In this document: positions 16,573-25,771 of the stretch, piece after piece
Layout of the letters: every line of letters begins with the position of its first letter
Position numbering within the stretch: the first letter of the stretch is position 1
Source: Dryocola sp051307055
GTDB lineage: Bacteria; Pseudomonadota; Gammaproteobacteria; Enterobacterales; Enterobacteriaceae
DNA length: 64,000 nt
Assembly: GCF_051307055.1 (NCBI RefSeq)
Contig: NZ_CP149994.1
Coordinates: 1,736,001-1,800,000 of the forward strand
Direction: 5' to 3'
The notes under the pieces: model-generated
The model's database searches: none
What the model saw: the letters and a program-made list of their open reading frames with translations, nothing else
Told to the model about the DNA's origin: nothing
Translations under genes and position numbers: made by a program

Positions 16573-16592
16573 TGTAACGTTATAACATAACA
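16573..16592 (-). promoter_or_regulatory. Zur box 4, upstream of aztA
   Basis: Reading leftward the site is TGTTATGTTATAACGTTACA, with the GTTATAAC core at 16579-16586. It lies 30-50 bases before the aztA start, in the promoter position. Confidence 0.87.
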
Positions 16593-17002
16593 ACATGGAT
16601 GTAAACGATTGATCTATTTCTGGAGCAGGGCAGGCGTGAACATAAGTAAAATGAACCTGTTTTTTTATTTATAAATCAATAAGATATTTATTTATAATGC
16701 AGGAGTGAGGTTAGCATCCGCTTATGCCGGAGAGACGGGACCTTTTGCGTTTAGTGGAAAGGAGTAAGCAGATAAGTTGTATCCCTGTGAATGTGAATTA
16801 GCGCCCCGAGGGGTACCTGGCGGGATTTGATCGGCATATCCTCTGCCTGCCAAAACCTTTACTCTTATCGGGACTATTTTTGCCAGACACCAGCTGCAAC
16901 CGCGCCCGATACCTTCACGCTGTATCATGTTCCGTCACGGCAGCCGACAAATAAAATGATATAATCATGACCTTTCTCTTTGCTGGCAGACAATACAGAC
17001 GT
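16593..17002. other. Intergenic region between aztA and the LacI-type regulator
   Basis: Apart from the aztA promoter side, no coding gene is recognised. Short frames on both strands lack ribosome sites and family features. The part at 16660-16700 is A+T rich and the rest is of mixed composition, possibly the remains of an earlier gene. Confidence 0.5.
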
Positions 17003-17995
17003 ATGAAACAGACTTCATCGAAAGCCCCAACGATAACCGATATCGCACGACTTGCGGGCGTCAGCAGTATTACCGTTTCCCGCACCTTTACCGATCCTGA
17101 AAAGGTTAAGCCGCAAACTCGCGAAAAAATTCTGCGCATCGTCAACCAACTGGAATATGTGCCGAACGCCTTTGCGCAAAATATTAAAAATACCCAAAGT
17201 CAAATTATTGGCATCGTCACCGACGATACCTTTAACCAGAGCTATGCCTGGGTAATTCAGGAATTATGCAAACACGCTGAGGCAAAAGGCTATGCGGTGA
17301 TGATTTTTACCACCAATGGCGATCGTCATTCCGAAGCTAAGTCGATTAATACCCTGGTGGGGTATAAAGCTGCGGGCGTGGTGCTATCTGTGATCGATGA
17401 TTCGGAAGAATATGACAGCAGCCATTTGAAGATTCTGGAAAATTCCGCCACCAAACTGATTCAGCTTGACCGGCAGTATGATACTAGCCTGCCCGCCGTT
17501 TACGTCAACGATCAACGCGCTGGAGAGCTGATTGCTTCGGTGATCTGCAAAAAGCATTACCGTAATATTCTGATCGTAGGCGGCAGCGAAAATTCCCGCA
17601 TTACCCGCGATCGGATCGGCAGCATCTGCGATAAACTCCCTCCTGAGATACAGGTAACTATTTTATATGCTGATTACCGCTATGAACGCGCCAAAGAGAT
17701 CATCGCCAACCATTTTTCTGCCGGTTCAATTAACTATGATGCCATTGTCGGTATTAACGGCGCGATTTCACTTGCTGCCAGAAATATCGCAACACGCTGG
17801 TCGCTGCAGCAGGTCAATTTTTTGTCGATTGATGATATTCCCAATGCGGAAGATTACGGCCTGTTTTATCCCTGCGTGGTGCACGATTACAAGCAATGGG
17901 CGACCATAGTAGCGGAGAACCTGATTTCTGCTATTGAAAATCGTCCGTGGCAGCAGCGCACAGAAATTAACGGCTTTCTGAAAAACCACTATTAA
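17003..17995 (+). CDS. LacI-family transcriptional regulator
   Basis: This 330-residue repressor has an N-terminal LacI helix-turn-helix (ITDIARLAGVSSITVSRTF) and hinge (YVPNAFAQNIK), then a periplasmic-binding-like sensor domain. The start at 17003 gives the usual ten or so residues before the helix-turn-helix; an ATG at 16967 is also open. It is followed on the same strand, after a reversed MFS scrap, by the polyol dehydrogenase, transporter and GH105 genes. Two 16-bp palindromes of LacI-operator type stand before those genes, so it probably controls them. The inducer is unknown. Confidence 0.88.
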   Translation: MKQTSSKAPTITDIARLAGVSSITVSRTFTDPEKVKPQTREKILRIVNQLEYVPNAFAQNIKNTQSQIIGIVTDDTFNQSYAWVIQELCKHAEAKGYAVMIFTTNGDRHSEAKSINTLVGYKAAGVVLSVIDDSEEYDSSHLKILENSATKLIQLDRQYDTSLPAVYVNDQRAGELIASVICKKHYRNILIVGGSENSRITRDRIGSICDKLPPEIQVTILYADYRYERAKEIIANHFSAGSINYDAIVGINGAISLAARNIATRWSLQQVNFLSIDDIPNAEDYGLFYPCVVHDYKQWATIVAENLISAIENRPWQQRTEINGFLKNHY

Positions 17996-18359
17996 TTTGT
18001 TCGCTCAGCGGTTCCGTTTCTTTGCCGCCAATAATAAAGATGACGAGCGCGGCGAAAAATAGAGCGCGCCAGATAATTACAATACCTTTCACACCAAAGC
18101 CCTGTAATACCCACGTCGCGATGGCCCGCGCAACGAAATTGCTCATGCCCGCCGCCAGGTTATAAATCGAATTCGATACGCCTTTATGAGCGGATGCCTG
18201 TGCGGGAAGCAGCGCGGTTACTGACGCGAATAAAGATATAAACAAACCCGGCACGAGAGAGCAGGTTACTGCGATGTCGAAGTGCGCACCGAAAAGTACT
18301 GGCAGATAATAAAACAGCAGACAGCCAACGCCACAACCCACGCAGCCAAACCAGCTCAT
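17967..18359 (-). pseudogene. MFS transporter, C-terminal fragment
   Basis: A 130-codon frame shows only the last third of a major facilitator protein: about four helices (YYLPVLFGAHFDIAVTCSL, then GLFISLFASVTALLPAQASA, then a long VLQGFGVKGIVIIW segment) and a polar tail. Normal length is near 400-430. Its end overlaps the LacI gene end by 29 bases, tail to tail. Upstream on its own strand only the operator-bearing intergenic region is found, so the first two thirds have been lost. Confidence 0.65.
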
Positions 18360-18421
18360 CTCATCGTGTTTTCCTGAAATTGGAGGGAGCTTAAAAGTTC
18401 GTTTGCACGAGCCACCGGTTA

Positions 18422-18437
18422 ATGTTTACGTAAACAT
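18422..18437. promoter_or_regulatory. LacI-type operator, distal copy
   Basis: ATGTTTACGTAAACAT is a perfect 16-bp palindrome with a central CG, the form of LacI/GalR operators. It is repeated with two changes at 18573. Confidence 0.75.
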
Positions 18438-18572
18438 AGAAAAGCGGTTTTTGCCGAGCGTCGCGTATGCATACGATAAGATAAGTAATGATTTTTTTAA
18501 GTTTCTGGCTATGAATTACCCTAAACATCAGGATTGTTAGGCAGATCACATATTCATCTGAGGTCATTAGTA

Positions 18573-18588
18573 ATGTTCACGAAAACAT
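18573..18588. promoter_or_regulatory. LacI-type operator, proximal copy
   Basis: ATGTTCACGAAAACAT differs from the distal copy at two positions. It lies 41 bases before the dehydrogenase start. The pair is 151 bases apart centre to centre, a distance that would allow looping. Confidence 0.7.
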
Positions 18589-18628
18589 TTTAGTGTTTGT
18601 AAACCTATTGATGAACGGAGATCGCGTC

Positions 18629-19720
18629 ATGGCAAACCTGCCGCTAAAAATTAAACGTCTGGTTAATCACGGGCCAGAAGATTATCGCCTTGAAGAAGCC
18701 GCACAGCCGCAGCCAGGAGAAAAGGAACTGCTGGTGAAGATCGGTGCCTGCGGTATTTGTGCGTCAGACGTGCACTGTTATCACGGTGCGCCGATGTTCT
18801 GGGGGAATGAAACTTTTCCCCGCTATGTGAAAACGCCGGTTGTTTCCGGCCATGAATTCTTTGGCGAAGTAGTGGCGGCTGGTCCCGGCGCGCTTGAACA
18901 CTTTGGCGTGGCGACAGGCGATCGCGTTATCGCCGAGCAGATCGTGCCATGTGAGAAGTGTTATTACTGCCGCAACGGGAAATACTGGATGTGCGAGAAA
19001 CATGATATTTATGGTTTCCAGGCACAGGATGCTGATGGCGGCATGGCGGATTATATGCTTTTTAAACCCACCAGCCGGGTACACAAAATCCCCCCAACGC
19101 TGTCGCCGGAAGAGTGCGCATTGATTGAGCCTTTTTCCTGCTCGGTGCATGCGGTTAATCGTGGCGATATCCAGTTTAACGATGTTGTTGTGCTGGCTGG
19201 TGCCGGGACCCTGGGGCTGGGCATGGTGCAGGCCATTAAACTCAAAACCCCGAAAAAACTGATCGTTATCGACACCATGCCCTATCGCCTGTCGCTGGCG
19301 AAACAGCTCGGCGCGGATGAAGTGTTCAACCCGCTTGAGGAAGATGTGGTCGCGCAGGTGAAAGCGATGACAAACGGCTATGGCTGCGATGTCTATATCG
19401 AAGCTTCGGGCAACCCAGCGGCCGTGAATCAGGGGCTGCAGATGATCCGCAAGCTGGGACGTTTTGTAGAGTTTAGCGTATTCAGCCGGGAGACTTCCGT
19501 GGACTGGTCAATCATCGGCGACAGGAAAGAGCTCGATATCCGTGGCGCGCACTTAAGTCCGGGCTGTTATGAAACGGTTATCGATTTCTTCAACCGCAAG
19601 CTTATGACGGCGGAAGGGATCGTAACGCATAAATTTCCGCTGGAAAGCTGGAAACTGGCGTTTGACACCTTTGGCACGGCCGAAGCCATCAAAGTACTGC
19701 TGGTGCCCCACGCAGAATAA
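18629..19720 (+). CDS. Zinc-type medium-chain polyol dehydrogenase, erythritol/L-threitol dehydrogenase-like
   Basis: This 363-residue MDR-family enzyme has catalytic zinc ligands in CGICASDVHCYHG (Cys) and GHEFFGEV (His-Glu), four structural-zinc cysteines in CEKCYYCRNGKYWMC and the NAD-binding loop GAGTLGLGMVQ. It closely follows the pattern of erythritol/L-threitol dehydrogenases that oxidise four-carbon polyols to the ketose, but threonine- or sorbitol-dehydrogenase-like activity is possible. GGAG lies nine bases before 18629. It is the first gene behind the two LacI-type operators and is followed by a sugar symporter. Confidence 0.82.
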   Translation: MANLPLKIKRLVNHGPEDYRLEEAAQPQPGEKELLVKIGACGICASDVHCYHGAPMFWGNETFPRYVKTPVVSGHEFFGEVVAAGPGALEHFGVATGDRVIAEQIVPCEKCYYCRNGKYWMCEKHDIYGFQAQDADGGMADYMLFKPTSRVHKIPPTLSPEECALIEPFSCSVHAVNRGDIQFNDVVVLAGAGTLGLGMVQAIKLKTPKKLIVIDTMPYRLSLAKQLGADEVFNPLEEDVVAQVKAMTNGYGCDVYIEASGNPAAVNQGLQMIRKLGRFVEFSVFSRETSVDWSIIGDRKELDIRGAHLSPGCYETVIDFFNRKLMTAEGIVTHKFPLESWKLAFDTFGTAEAIKVLLVPHAE

Positions 19721-19801
19721 ACCATTGTAAATCCGAGCCGGGCGCTGATACGCCATATGTCAGTGCTCTCTCCGTCATTTCCGCTTCGGAGCATAATAAC
19801 A

Positions 19802-21394
19802 ATGAAACAACGCAAGATAGGGTACTACCATTATCTGGCCTACGGTTCGGGCGATTTCCTCGGAGCAGGCACCGCTGTCCTGACCTCCGCCTGGCTGCTT
19901 TACTTCTACACCACCTTCTGCGGACTTACGCCCGTCGAGGCGACATTAATCTTTGCAAGCGCGCGCGTGCTTGATGCCGTTGTCAGCCCGATGATGGGTT
20001 ATCTAAGCGATAACTTCGGCAACACATGGTTTGGCAAACGTTTTGGTCGGCGCAAATTCTTTATTCTGCTGGGTATCCCCTGCATATTTAGCTATGCCGC
20101 CATGTGGGTCGGGGGCATGAATTTCTGGTATTACCTGCTGACCTATCTGCTGTTTGACATTGTCTACACCATGATACTGGTACCTTATGAAACGCTGGTG
20201 CCGGAGATGACCGATGACTTTAAACATAAGTCGAAGTTCTCCGGTGCGCGTATCGCCATGGGACAGCTTTCGGCGATCCTTGCCGCCTTCCTGCCAGGAT
20301 TTTTTCTCTCGCGTTTTGGTAAAGACAATCCACAGGCGTTTTTCTATACGAGCCTCGTGCTGGCCGTTATATGCGCGCTGGTACTGACGCTTGTGTATTA
20401 CTTTACCTGGGAACGCCCTGTGGCGCTGAACTCAGATACCAAACTCGCCGGGCAAAGCGACGAAACGCTGACGCTGGGGCAACGGCTCAGACGGTTAAGA
20501 ATTGAATTGCTCTCCACCTTCCGCATAAAAATTTTCCGCCAGCATCTGGGTTTATATCTGGGCGGCTACATCGCGCAGGATATCTTCAATGCCGTATTTA
20601 CCTATTACGTGGTTTTCGTTCTGATGCAAACGGCACAGACAGCGTCAAACTTAATGGGGGTGATGGCAATTCTGCAGTTTGTCGCGGTTGTCGGCATGAT
20701 ACCGCTGTGCATTCGTTTCGGGCCGGCGCCTTCCTACCGTGTCGTTGTGATGCTGTTTGGTTTTGCCTCCGTTTCGTTTGCCCTGGTCTATTATCTCGGA
20801 TTAAGCGATATCTATACGCTGCTACTCTTCATTTCTGCCGTTGCGGGGCTTGGCCGTGGCGGGATTAATTATATTCCATGGAACATTTACACCTACATTT
20901 CGGATGTGGACGAGGCGATAACAGCCCAGCGACGCGAAGGGATTTTTGCCGGGATGATGACGATGACGCGTAAGGCTTCCCAGGCGGGGGCTATCATGCT
21001 GGTGGGGATCATTATGCAGATGTCCGGCTTCGTGTCAGGACAGAGCGTCCAGCCCCTTCAGGTAAGCCATACTATTCTGTATATCCTCTGTTTCGGCATC
21101 GCAGGCGTACTGGCGACAGGCTTTATTATTTCCCTGAAATTCAAGCTTAATCTAAGAACTCATCAGGTACTGCAACAAGAAAATCAGCGTATGCGCAGCG
21201 CATCTCGCCCACTACCTGAAAGCGTGTCGCCTGACGTTCGGGCAACGGTTGAAACGCTGACAGGTCTGCGATACGAATCCCTTTGGGGTAATAACAATAT
21301 TGGCTATCTCAATCGCCATAAAGCGCCGCCTGTAAAGGCAGACACTTCTTCTACTTCTTACACTTCTTCTGAAAACGATAAATATGCAGGATAA
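19802..21394 (+). CDS. GPH-family glycoside-pentoside-hexuronide:cation symporter
   Basis: This 530-residue 12-helix transporter of the MelB/YicJ class begins with the family hallmark KIGYYHYLAYGSGDFLGAGT. It has FGRRKFFILLGIPC after helix 2, VPYETLVPEMTDDFKHKSKF and GGINYIPWNIYTYISDVDEA. The C-terminal tail of about 60 residues is cytoplasmic and threonine/serine rich. Its last codons overlap the GH105 gene region, so the two are coupled. The likely substrate is an oligouronide or another glycoside, from the neighbour. Confidence 0.9.
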   Translation: MKQRKIGYYHYLAYGSGDFLGAGTAVLTSAWLLYFYTTFCGLTPVEATLIFASARVLDAVVSPMMGYLSDNFGNTWFGKRFGRRKFFILLGIPCIFSYAAMWVGGMNFWYYLLTYLLFDIVYTMILVPYETLVPEMTDDFKHKSKFSGARIAMGQLSAILAAFLPGFFLSRFGKDNPQAFFYTSLVLAVICALVLTLVYYFTWERPVALNSDTKLAGQSDETLTLGQRLRRLRIELLSTFRIKIFRQHLGLYLGGYIAQDIFNAVFTYYVVFVLMQTAQTASNLMGVMAILQFVAVVGMIPLCIRFGPAPSYRVVVMLFGFASVSFALVYYLGLSDIYTLLLFISAVAGLGRGGINYIPWNIYTYISDVDEAITAQRREGIFAGMMTMTRKASQAGAIMLVGIIMQMSGFVSGQSVQPLQVSHTILYILCFGIAGVLATGFIISLKFKLNLRTHQVLQQENQRMRSASRPLPESVSPDVRATVETLTGLRYESLWGNNNIGYLNRHKAPPVKADTSSTSYTSSENDKYAG

Positions 21395-21398
21395 CACT

Positions 21399-22541
21399 AT
21401 GACGATTTTTCCCGTTAAACACAGCGCCTTGCTGCGCCAGCCGGAATACTTCATTTCGCGCGATAAGCTAAAAGCGCTGATCCATAAAGTGACAAACAAT
21501 CTGATCGCCATCAAAGATACGACGGGGGAGTTTGCTCTGCATCTGGACGATGGGCGCATCATAGATGCCAAAGGATGGTCCGCGGGCTGGGAATGGACGC
21601 ATGGTGTTGGTCTCTATGGCATTTTTCAGTATTACCAGCAGACAGGCGATGCATTCATGCGTGCAGTCATCGACGATTGGTTCAGCGCCAGGCTGGCGGA
21701 AGGTACTCCGACCAAAAATGTTAATACTGTCTGCCCGTTATTGACCCTGGCCTGTCGCTATGAAGAGACCCGCAACCCCGCCTGGCTGCCCCTGCTCGAA
21801 CGATGGGCGGAGTGGGTAATGTATGAAATGCCGCGCACGGAAAAAGGGGGCATCCAGCACGTGGTTATTCATAAGGAAAACAATCAGCAACTGTGGGATG
21901 ACACCCTGATGATGACGGTGATGCCGCTGGCTAAAATCGGCAAGCTGATGGGACGTCAGGAATTTATTGAGGAAGCTAAGTTTCAGTTTCTGACCCATAT
22001 CCAATATCTGATGGACAAGGAGACTGGCCTGTGGTTTCACGGATGGACGTTTGAAGGCAACCATAATTTCTCACGCGCACGTTGGGCGAGGGGAAACAGC
22101 TGGCTTACGGTGGCTATCCCGGATTTTATCGAACTGCTGGATCTGCCAGAGTACGACGCGACGCGACGTTATTTGCTGGAGGTGTTGAACAGCCAGGTAA
22201 CCGCTCTGGCGCAGCTACAGGATGAAAGCGGCCTCTGGCATACGCTGCTGGACGACGAAGACTCTTACCTGGAAAGTTCGGCTACTGCGGGCTTTGCGTA
22301 TGGCATCCTCAAAGCGGTGCGTAAACGCTACATTGATGCCTCTTACGCGGAAGTTGCGCACAAAGCCGTTCGCGGTGTGGTTGAGCATATTAATGAGGCG
22401 GGGGAGTTAACACAGTCATCCTTTGGCACTGAAATGGGGCCGGACCTGGAATATTACCGCCAGATCCCGCTGACTTCGATGCCTTATGGTCAGGCGATGG
22501 CAATATTGTGTCTGGCAGAATATTTGCGGGTGTATCTCTAA
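21399..22541 (+). CDS. GH105 unsaturated glucuronyl/galacturonyl hydrolase (YteR-like)
   Basis: This 380-residue (alpha/alpha)6-barrel protein releases the unsaturated uronic acid left at the non-reducing end by pectate or rhamnogalacturonan lyases. Family marks are GWEWTHGVGLYGIFQYY, the WDDTLMMTVMPL segment holding the catalytic Asp, FHGWTFEGNHNFSRARWARG and SSATAGFAYGILKAV. It has no signal peptide, so it is cytoplasmic and works on imported oligosaccharide. AGGA lies seven bases before 21399; the ATG at 21384 has no such site. It ends the unit polyol dehydrogenase-symporter-GH105. Confidence 0.9.
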   Translation: MTIFPVKHSALLRQPEYFISRDKLKALIHKVTNNLIAIKDTTGEFALHLDDGRIIDAKGWSAGWEWTHGVGLYGIFQYYQQTGDAFMRAVIDDWFSARLAEGTPTKNVNTVCPLLTLACRYEETRNPAWLPLLERWAEWVMYEMPRTEKGGIQHVVIHKENNQQLWDDTLMMTVMPLAKIGKLMGRQEFIEEAKFQFLTHIQYLMDKETGLWFHGWTFEGNHNFSRARWARGNSWLTVAIPDFIELLDLPEYDATRRYLLEVLNSQVTALAQLQDESGLWHTLLDDEDSYLESSATAGFAYGILKAVRKRYIDASYAEVAHKAVRGVVEHINEAGELTQSSFGTEMGPDLEYYRQIPLTSMPYGQAMAILCLAEYLRVYL

Positions 22542-22692
22542 GCGAAAGATATTGCTGGCTGCGCAACACAGCCGGCAAATGTTTCTGCATATAGAGCAGA
22601 GGAACCGGAAGCTGCAGTCCTTTATAGCCAATTGATTATTGGTGTGACGATAGCCGGGCTTGTTAATTTAAGCCCCTATGATATTTGAAATG

Positions 22693-22731
22693 AAAGCTCG
22701 CCATCTGTCGAACATAAAGCGAGCTTTTATT
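22693..22731 (+). terminator. Terminator downstream of the GH105 gene
   Basis: AAAGCTCGC pairs with GCGAGCTTTT around a 17-base loop and is followed by more T. It lies between the convergent GH105 and porin genes. Confidence 0.7.
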
Positions 22732-22779
22732 TACTGTGGTTCGGTTAATGATTCTCGAGGGGTAAATCAGCAATTAACT

Positions 22780-23880
22780 TTAGAACTGATAAACTAAGTC
22801 AAGAGCCAGAACATCATCTGTATTAATACCGCTACGGTCTGTGAAATCATTATCTTTAAGGAAGTTGAATTTATACATCACAGCGGTAGACATATTTTTA
22901 TTAAAATAATAGGCGGCGCCAACCGCAAGATATTTTAGCAAATCCTTTTCATCATAATCTTCAAGATCCTTCCCCTTCGTCTGAAGATAAGATACCACAG
23001 GAACAAAACCATTATCGAAAACATACTTCGCGGTGAGCTCGACGATCTGAGCATGGTTGACAAAACCATAAACCTCTTTACTGCTGCTACCAAATAGAGT
23101 GGCATTGTGTGTATCGGTAAACGTACCTGCCAGATAAATCTGGTTCGCATCATATTTCAGGCCAGCACGATACACAGTTGCCCGGTCACCATGGCCATAA
23201 GTCATTTCATTTTGATCCTGAGTACGACCTGAGCTGGAAAAAGCCCCGCCAATGCTCAGACCGTTATCCCATTCCTTAATCAGGGAGGCGCCATAACCCT
23301 CACCATTCTGGCTCAATACTCCCCGGCTGTTATTGCTTTCACCTGCGCCACCATTTTCTCCCTGATACTGAAGTACAATCTTGATTCCCTCCACTAACGT
23401 ATCGTTTCGATAGGTTAGCAAGTTACTTGTACGTTTGAACATGAAATTATCAATACCATATGCATCACCACCAAACTCCGGCAAAACATCCGTAAATGCT
23501 GCGATGTCATAAACAACACCATAGTTCCGGCCGTAATCAATAGAACCAAATTCTTGTGAATATAATCCGGCAAAACTCACGCGGGTAACGCCAGTATTGC
23601 TACCGGCACCCTCAGCCTGATTAGCATTTAATTGATATTCCCACTGGCCGTATCCGGTAAGCAGCTGATTAATTTGTGTTTCACCTTTAAAACCCAGACG
23701 AACATAAGTCGCATCACCATTCACGTTTTTATTATCACTGATCTGATGAAGCGCATCGATTTTTCCGTACAAATCCAGTTTGTTCCCGTCCTTATTATAA
23801 ATCTCCGCCGAATATGCAGATGCACAAAAACAAGCCAGTGCAACAGTAAGTGTATTAACTTTAACCTGTAACTTGTTCAT
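22780..23880 (-). CDS. OmpC/PhoE-type general porin
   Basis: This 366-residue precursor has a signal peptide (cleavage after AYSA). The mature protein starts AEIYNKDGNKLDLYGKIDA, the classic enterobacterial porin start, and ends DVLALDLVYQF with terminal phenylalanine. It is a 16-stranded trimeric barrel, with L3-loop marks (EFGGDAYGIDNFM). It is the second gene of a leftward unit behind a GPH symporter, so it may be a dedicated outer-membrane route for the oligosaccharide used by this cluster. Confidence 0.9.
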   Translation of the reverse strand: MNKLQVKVNTLTVALACFCASAYSAEIYNKDGNKLDLYGKIDALHQISDNKNVNGDATYVRLGFKGETQINQLLTGYGQWEYQLNANQAEGAGSNTGVTRVSFAGLYSQEFGSIDYGRNYGVVYDIAAFTDVLPEFGGDAYGIDNFMFKRTSNLLTYRNDTLVEGIKIVLQYQGENGGAGESNNSRGVLSQNGEGYGASLIKEWDNGLSIGGAFSSSGRTQDQNEMTYGHGDRATVYRAGLKYDANQIYLAGTFTDTHNATLFGSSSKEVYGFVNHAQIVELTAKYVFDNGFVPVVSYLQTKGKDLEDYDEKDLLKYLAVGAAYYFNKNMSTAVMYKFNFLKDNDFTDRSGINTDDVLALDLVYQF

Positions 23881-23919
23881 ATTGAACCTTGTTATTTTAA
23901 TTACGCGTATTGTTAAGGC

Positions 23920-23942
23920 AGGATGTCCTGAACAGACATCCT
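23920..23942. other. Intercistronic hairpin between symporter and porin genes
   Basis: AGGATGTC and GACATCCT pair around a seven-base loop with no T-run. It may protect or attenuate the porin part of the transcript. Confidence 0.5.
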
Positions 23943-23966
23943 GATTTTTAATTAAACTATATTATT

Positions 23967-25439
23967 TTACTGAGTAGCTAATACCGATTTTTTTGTGTTT
24001 CCCCATGTTTTGTCATGCGCATACCCTGTCAGGGATTCAATAACTTCTTTTGTATGAAGATCGGCATCCTCGAGTTTTCCGCCACTACGCAGGCGTTCCA
24101 GTTCAGTGGTCAGGATGCGATGATTTTCTTTATTTAATTTAAACCGGAATGTGCCATAAATAGCCAGGCAGGCCATGATTACCGGACCGGCAATAAAGAC
24201 CAGCTTAATACCTTCCAGGGTTTCAGCGCTCGCGCTGGACATACCTTTCTGATAACCAAAGTAATCAAGTGCAAATCCTACCACCATCATAGCCAGTGCC
24301 TGGCAAACTTTACGCATCAGCATCATTACGCCAGCATAGATACCTTCGCGTCGACGTCCGGTAAGGGCTTCATCCACATCAGGCAGGAATACGTACACAT
24401 TCCATGGGATCATATAAGTACCGCCACGGGCAATACCTAACGCAACGGCACCTCCGAGAATACATAACGTCAGGCCGGGCATGGAAGGTGTCATCAACCG
24501 AAAACAGACCAGACTCACCACAATCATGCCGATCGCCACTTTGTAAGCATTGGCGTTGCCGTAGCGCATGCATAACCAGGTAAACAGGGGGATCCCGACA
24601 CACTGAAAGAATGTCATCACGCTCATGACCGTGGACCCCATCGCCGCGCTGACCTTGAGGATGAGCAGAAGGTAGACAATAAATAGCGCGCCAAAAATAT
24701 CCAGCCCCACGGAACCTCCGACATACATGCAGAGGTGGGTACGGAAAGTTTTCAGTTTGAAGGTGGAAAGCATCTCTTTGTAGAGGCCAACCAGCGATTT
24801 AAATAAATTTTCTTCTCTTTTAACTTCGGGAAGATTTTCCCTTTCCCAGGTTCCCTTATAAACAAATATCCACGGGATAGTGCAAATGACAGCAAAGACA
24901 ATGCCGGTGATCAGGAACGCATGCTCTTTATCCGGAACCGCACTCAGGATCTGGCCCGGAATAAAGGCGGCCATAAACGATCCAACCTGAGCAAACAGCA
25001 TGCGGGTACCCGACATTTTAGAACGCACATCATAATCAGACGTCATTTCAGCAGGCAGGGTATCGTAAGGTACCATCAACAGGGTGAGCACTGTCGAAAA
25101 AAGCATGTAAGTCAGTAGGTAATAGAGGAAGCCAAACCCTGATATCCAGATTAAGGCAAAGGTGAGAACCATCGGGGCGCAGAAAAGGAAGAATACGCGG
25201 CGACGTCCCCAGCGGGTTCTGACATGGTCGGTAAAATATCCGGTGATGGGATCTGTAATGGCATCCCAGAATTTCGCGATAGCAAAAATAACACCAGCCT
25301 GTGCCGCGGACAAACCGGCAACTTCAGTATAAAAGAAAAACAACCACAACCCGATAACCGTCTGCGTTCCTCCACCGAATAAGTCACCGGATCCCCAACA
25401 AAGTATGTTGCGGAACTTGACCTGTCGTGAACTGGGCAT
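23967..25439 (-). CDS. GPH-family sugar:cation symporter
   Basis: This 490-residue, 12-helix transporter carries the GPH marks NILCWGSGDLFGGGTQTVIG, WGRRRVFFLFCAPM, VPYDTLPAEMTSDYDVRSKM and GGTYMIPWNVYVFLPDVDEA. It is distinct from the symporter at 19802. It is transcribed leftward with the porin and diverges from the GH115-like gene, sharing a control region with a CRP site. Oligosaccharide or glucuronide uptake is likely. Confidence 0.9.
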   Translation of the reverse strand: MPSSRQVKFRNILCWGSGDLFGGGTQTVIGLWLFFFYTEVAGLSAAQAGVIFAIAKFWDAITDPITGYFTDHVRTRWGRRRVFFLFCAPMVLTFALIWISGFGFLYYLLTYMLFSTVLTLLMVPYDTLPAEMTSDYDVRSKMSGTRMLFAQVGSFMAAFIPGQILSAVPDKEHAFLITGIVFAVICTIPWIFVYKGTWERENLPEVKREENLFKSLVGLYKEMLSTFKLKTFRTHLCMYVGGSVGLDIFGALFIVYLLLILKVSAAMGSTVMSVMTFFQCVGIPLFTWLCMRYGNANAYKVAIGMIVVSLVCFRLMTPSMPGLTLCILGGAVALGIARGGTYMIPWNVYVFLPDVDEALTGRRREGIYAGVMMLMRKVCQALAMMVVGFALDYFGYQKGMSSASAETLEGIKLVFIAGPVIMACLAIYGTFRFKLNKENHRILTTELERLRSGGKLEDADLHTKEVIESLTGYAHDKTWGNTKKSVLATQ

Positions 25440-25455
25440 GTAACACCTCTATATT

Positions 25456-25505
25456 CTAGTATGGTAGAAATGAAGGTATGCATAGTAGTAAGTGGTATCG
25501 GTTAC
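25456..25505. promoter_or_regulatory. Left operator pair in the divergent control region
   Basis: CTAGTAT at 25456-25462 is followed by GTGGTATCGGTTAC at 25492-25505. The same two elements occur in mirror order at 25737-25771, next to the other promoter. They are probable binding sites of one regulator for both genes. Confidence 0.5.
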
Positions 25506-25590
25506 ATCTATCGTAGCGATCACACTTCAGCCTTATAAATTATAACCTATTGATAAAGTTAAATTTTAAATAAAGACCAAATCCCTGAAA

Positions 25591-25606
25591 AGTGATGTTC
25601 ATCACA
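25591..25606. promoter_or_regulatory. CRP site in the divergent control region
   Basis: AGTGATGTTCATCACA, or TGTGATGAACATCACT on the other strand, matches TGTGA-N6-TCACA at nine of ten positions. It lies between the two divergent carbohydrate genes, as expected for catabolite control. Confidence 0.75.
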
Positions 25607-25736
25607 TACTTTCCGTTATTTATTACAATGCTTGGAATTTATCGCTAAAATTAAATAATGTAATTTATTGATTTTAAAAGATTATATTATAATAACCCCT
25701 TCCCGGTGGTAGAAAGTGTGAGGTTGACGCATTAAT

Positions 25737-25771
25737 GTAATCGGTACCACATGCTAGTATTGCCATACTAG
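25737..25771. promoter_or_regulatory. Right operator pair in the divergent control region
   Basis: GTAATCGGTACCAC at 25737-25750 is the near-exact reverse complement of the left motif (12 of 14 bases). It is followed by CTAGTATTGCCATACTAG at 25754-25771, a 7-4-7 palindrome. It lies 75-110 bases before the GH115-like gene. Confidence 0.55.
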
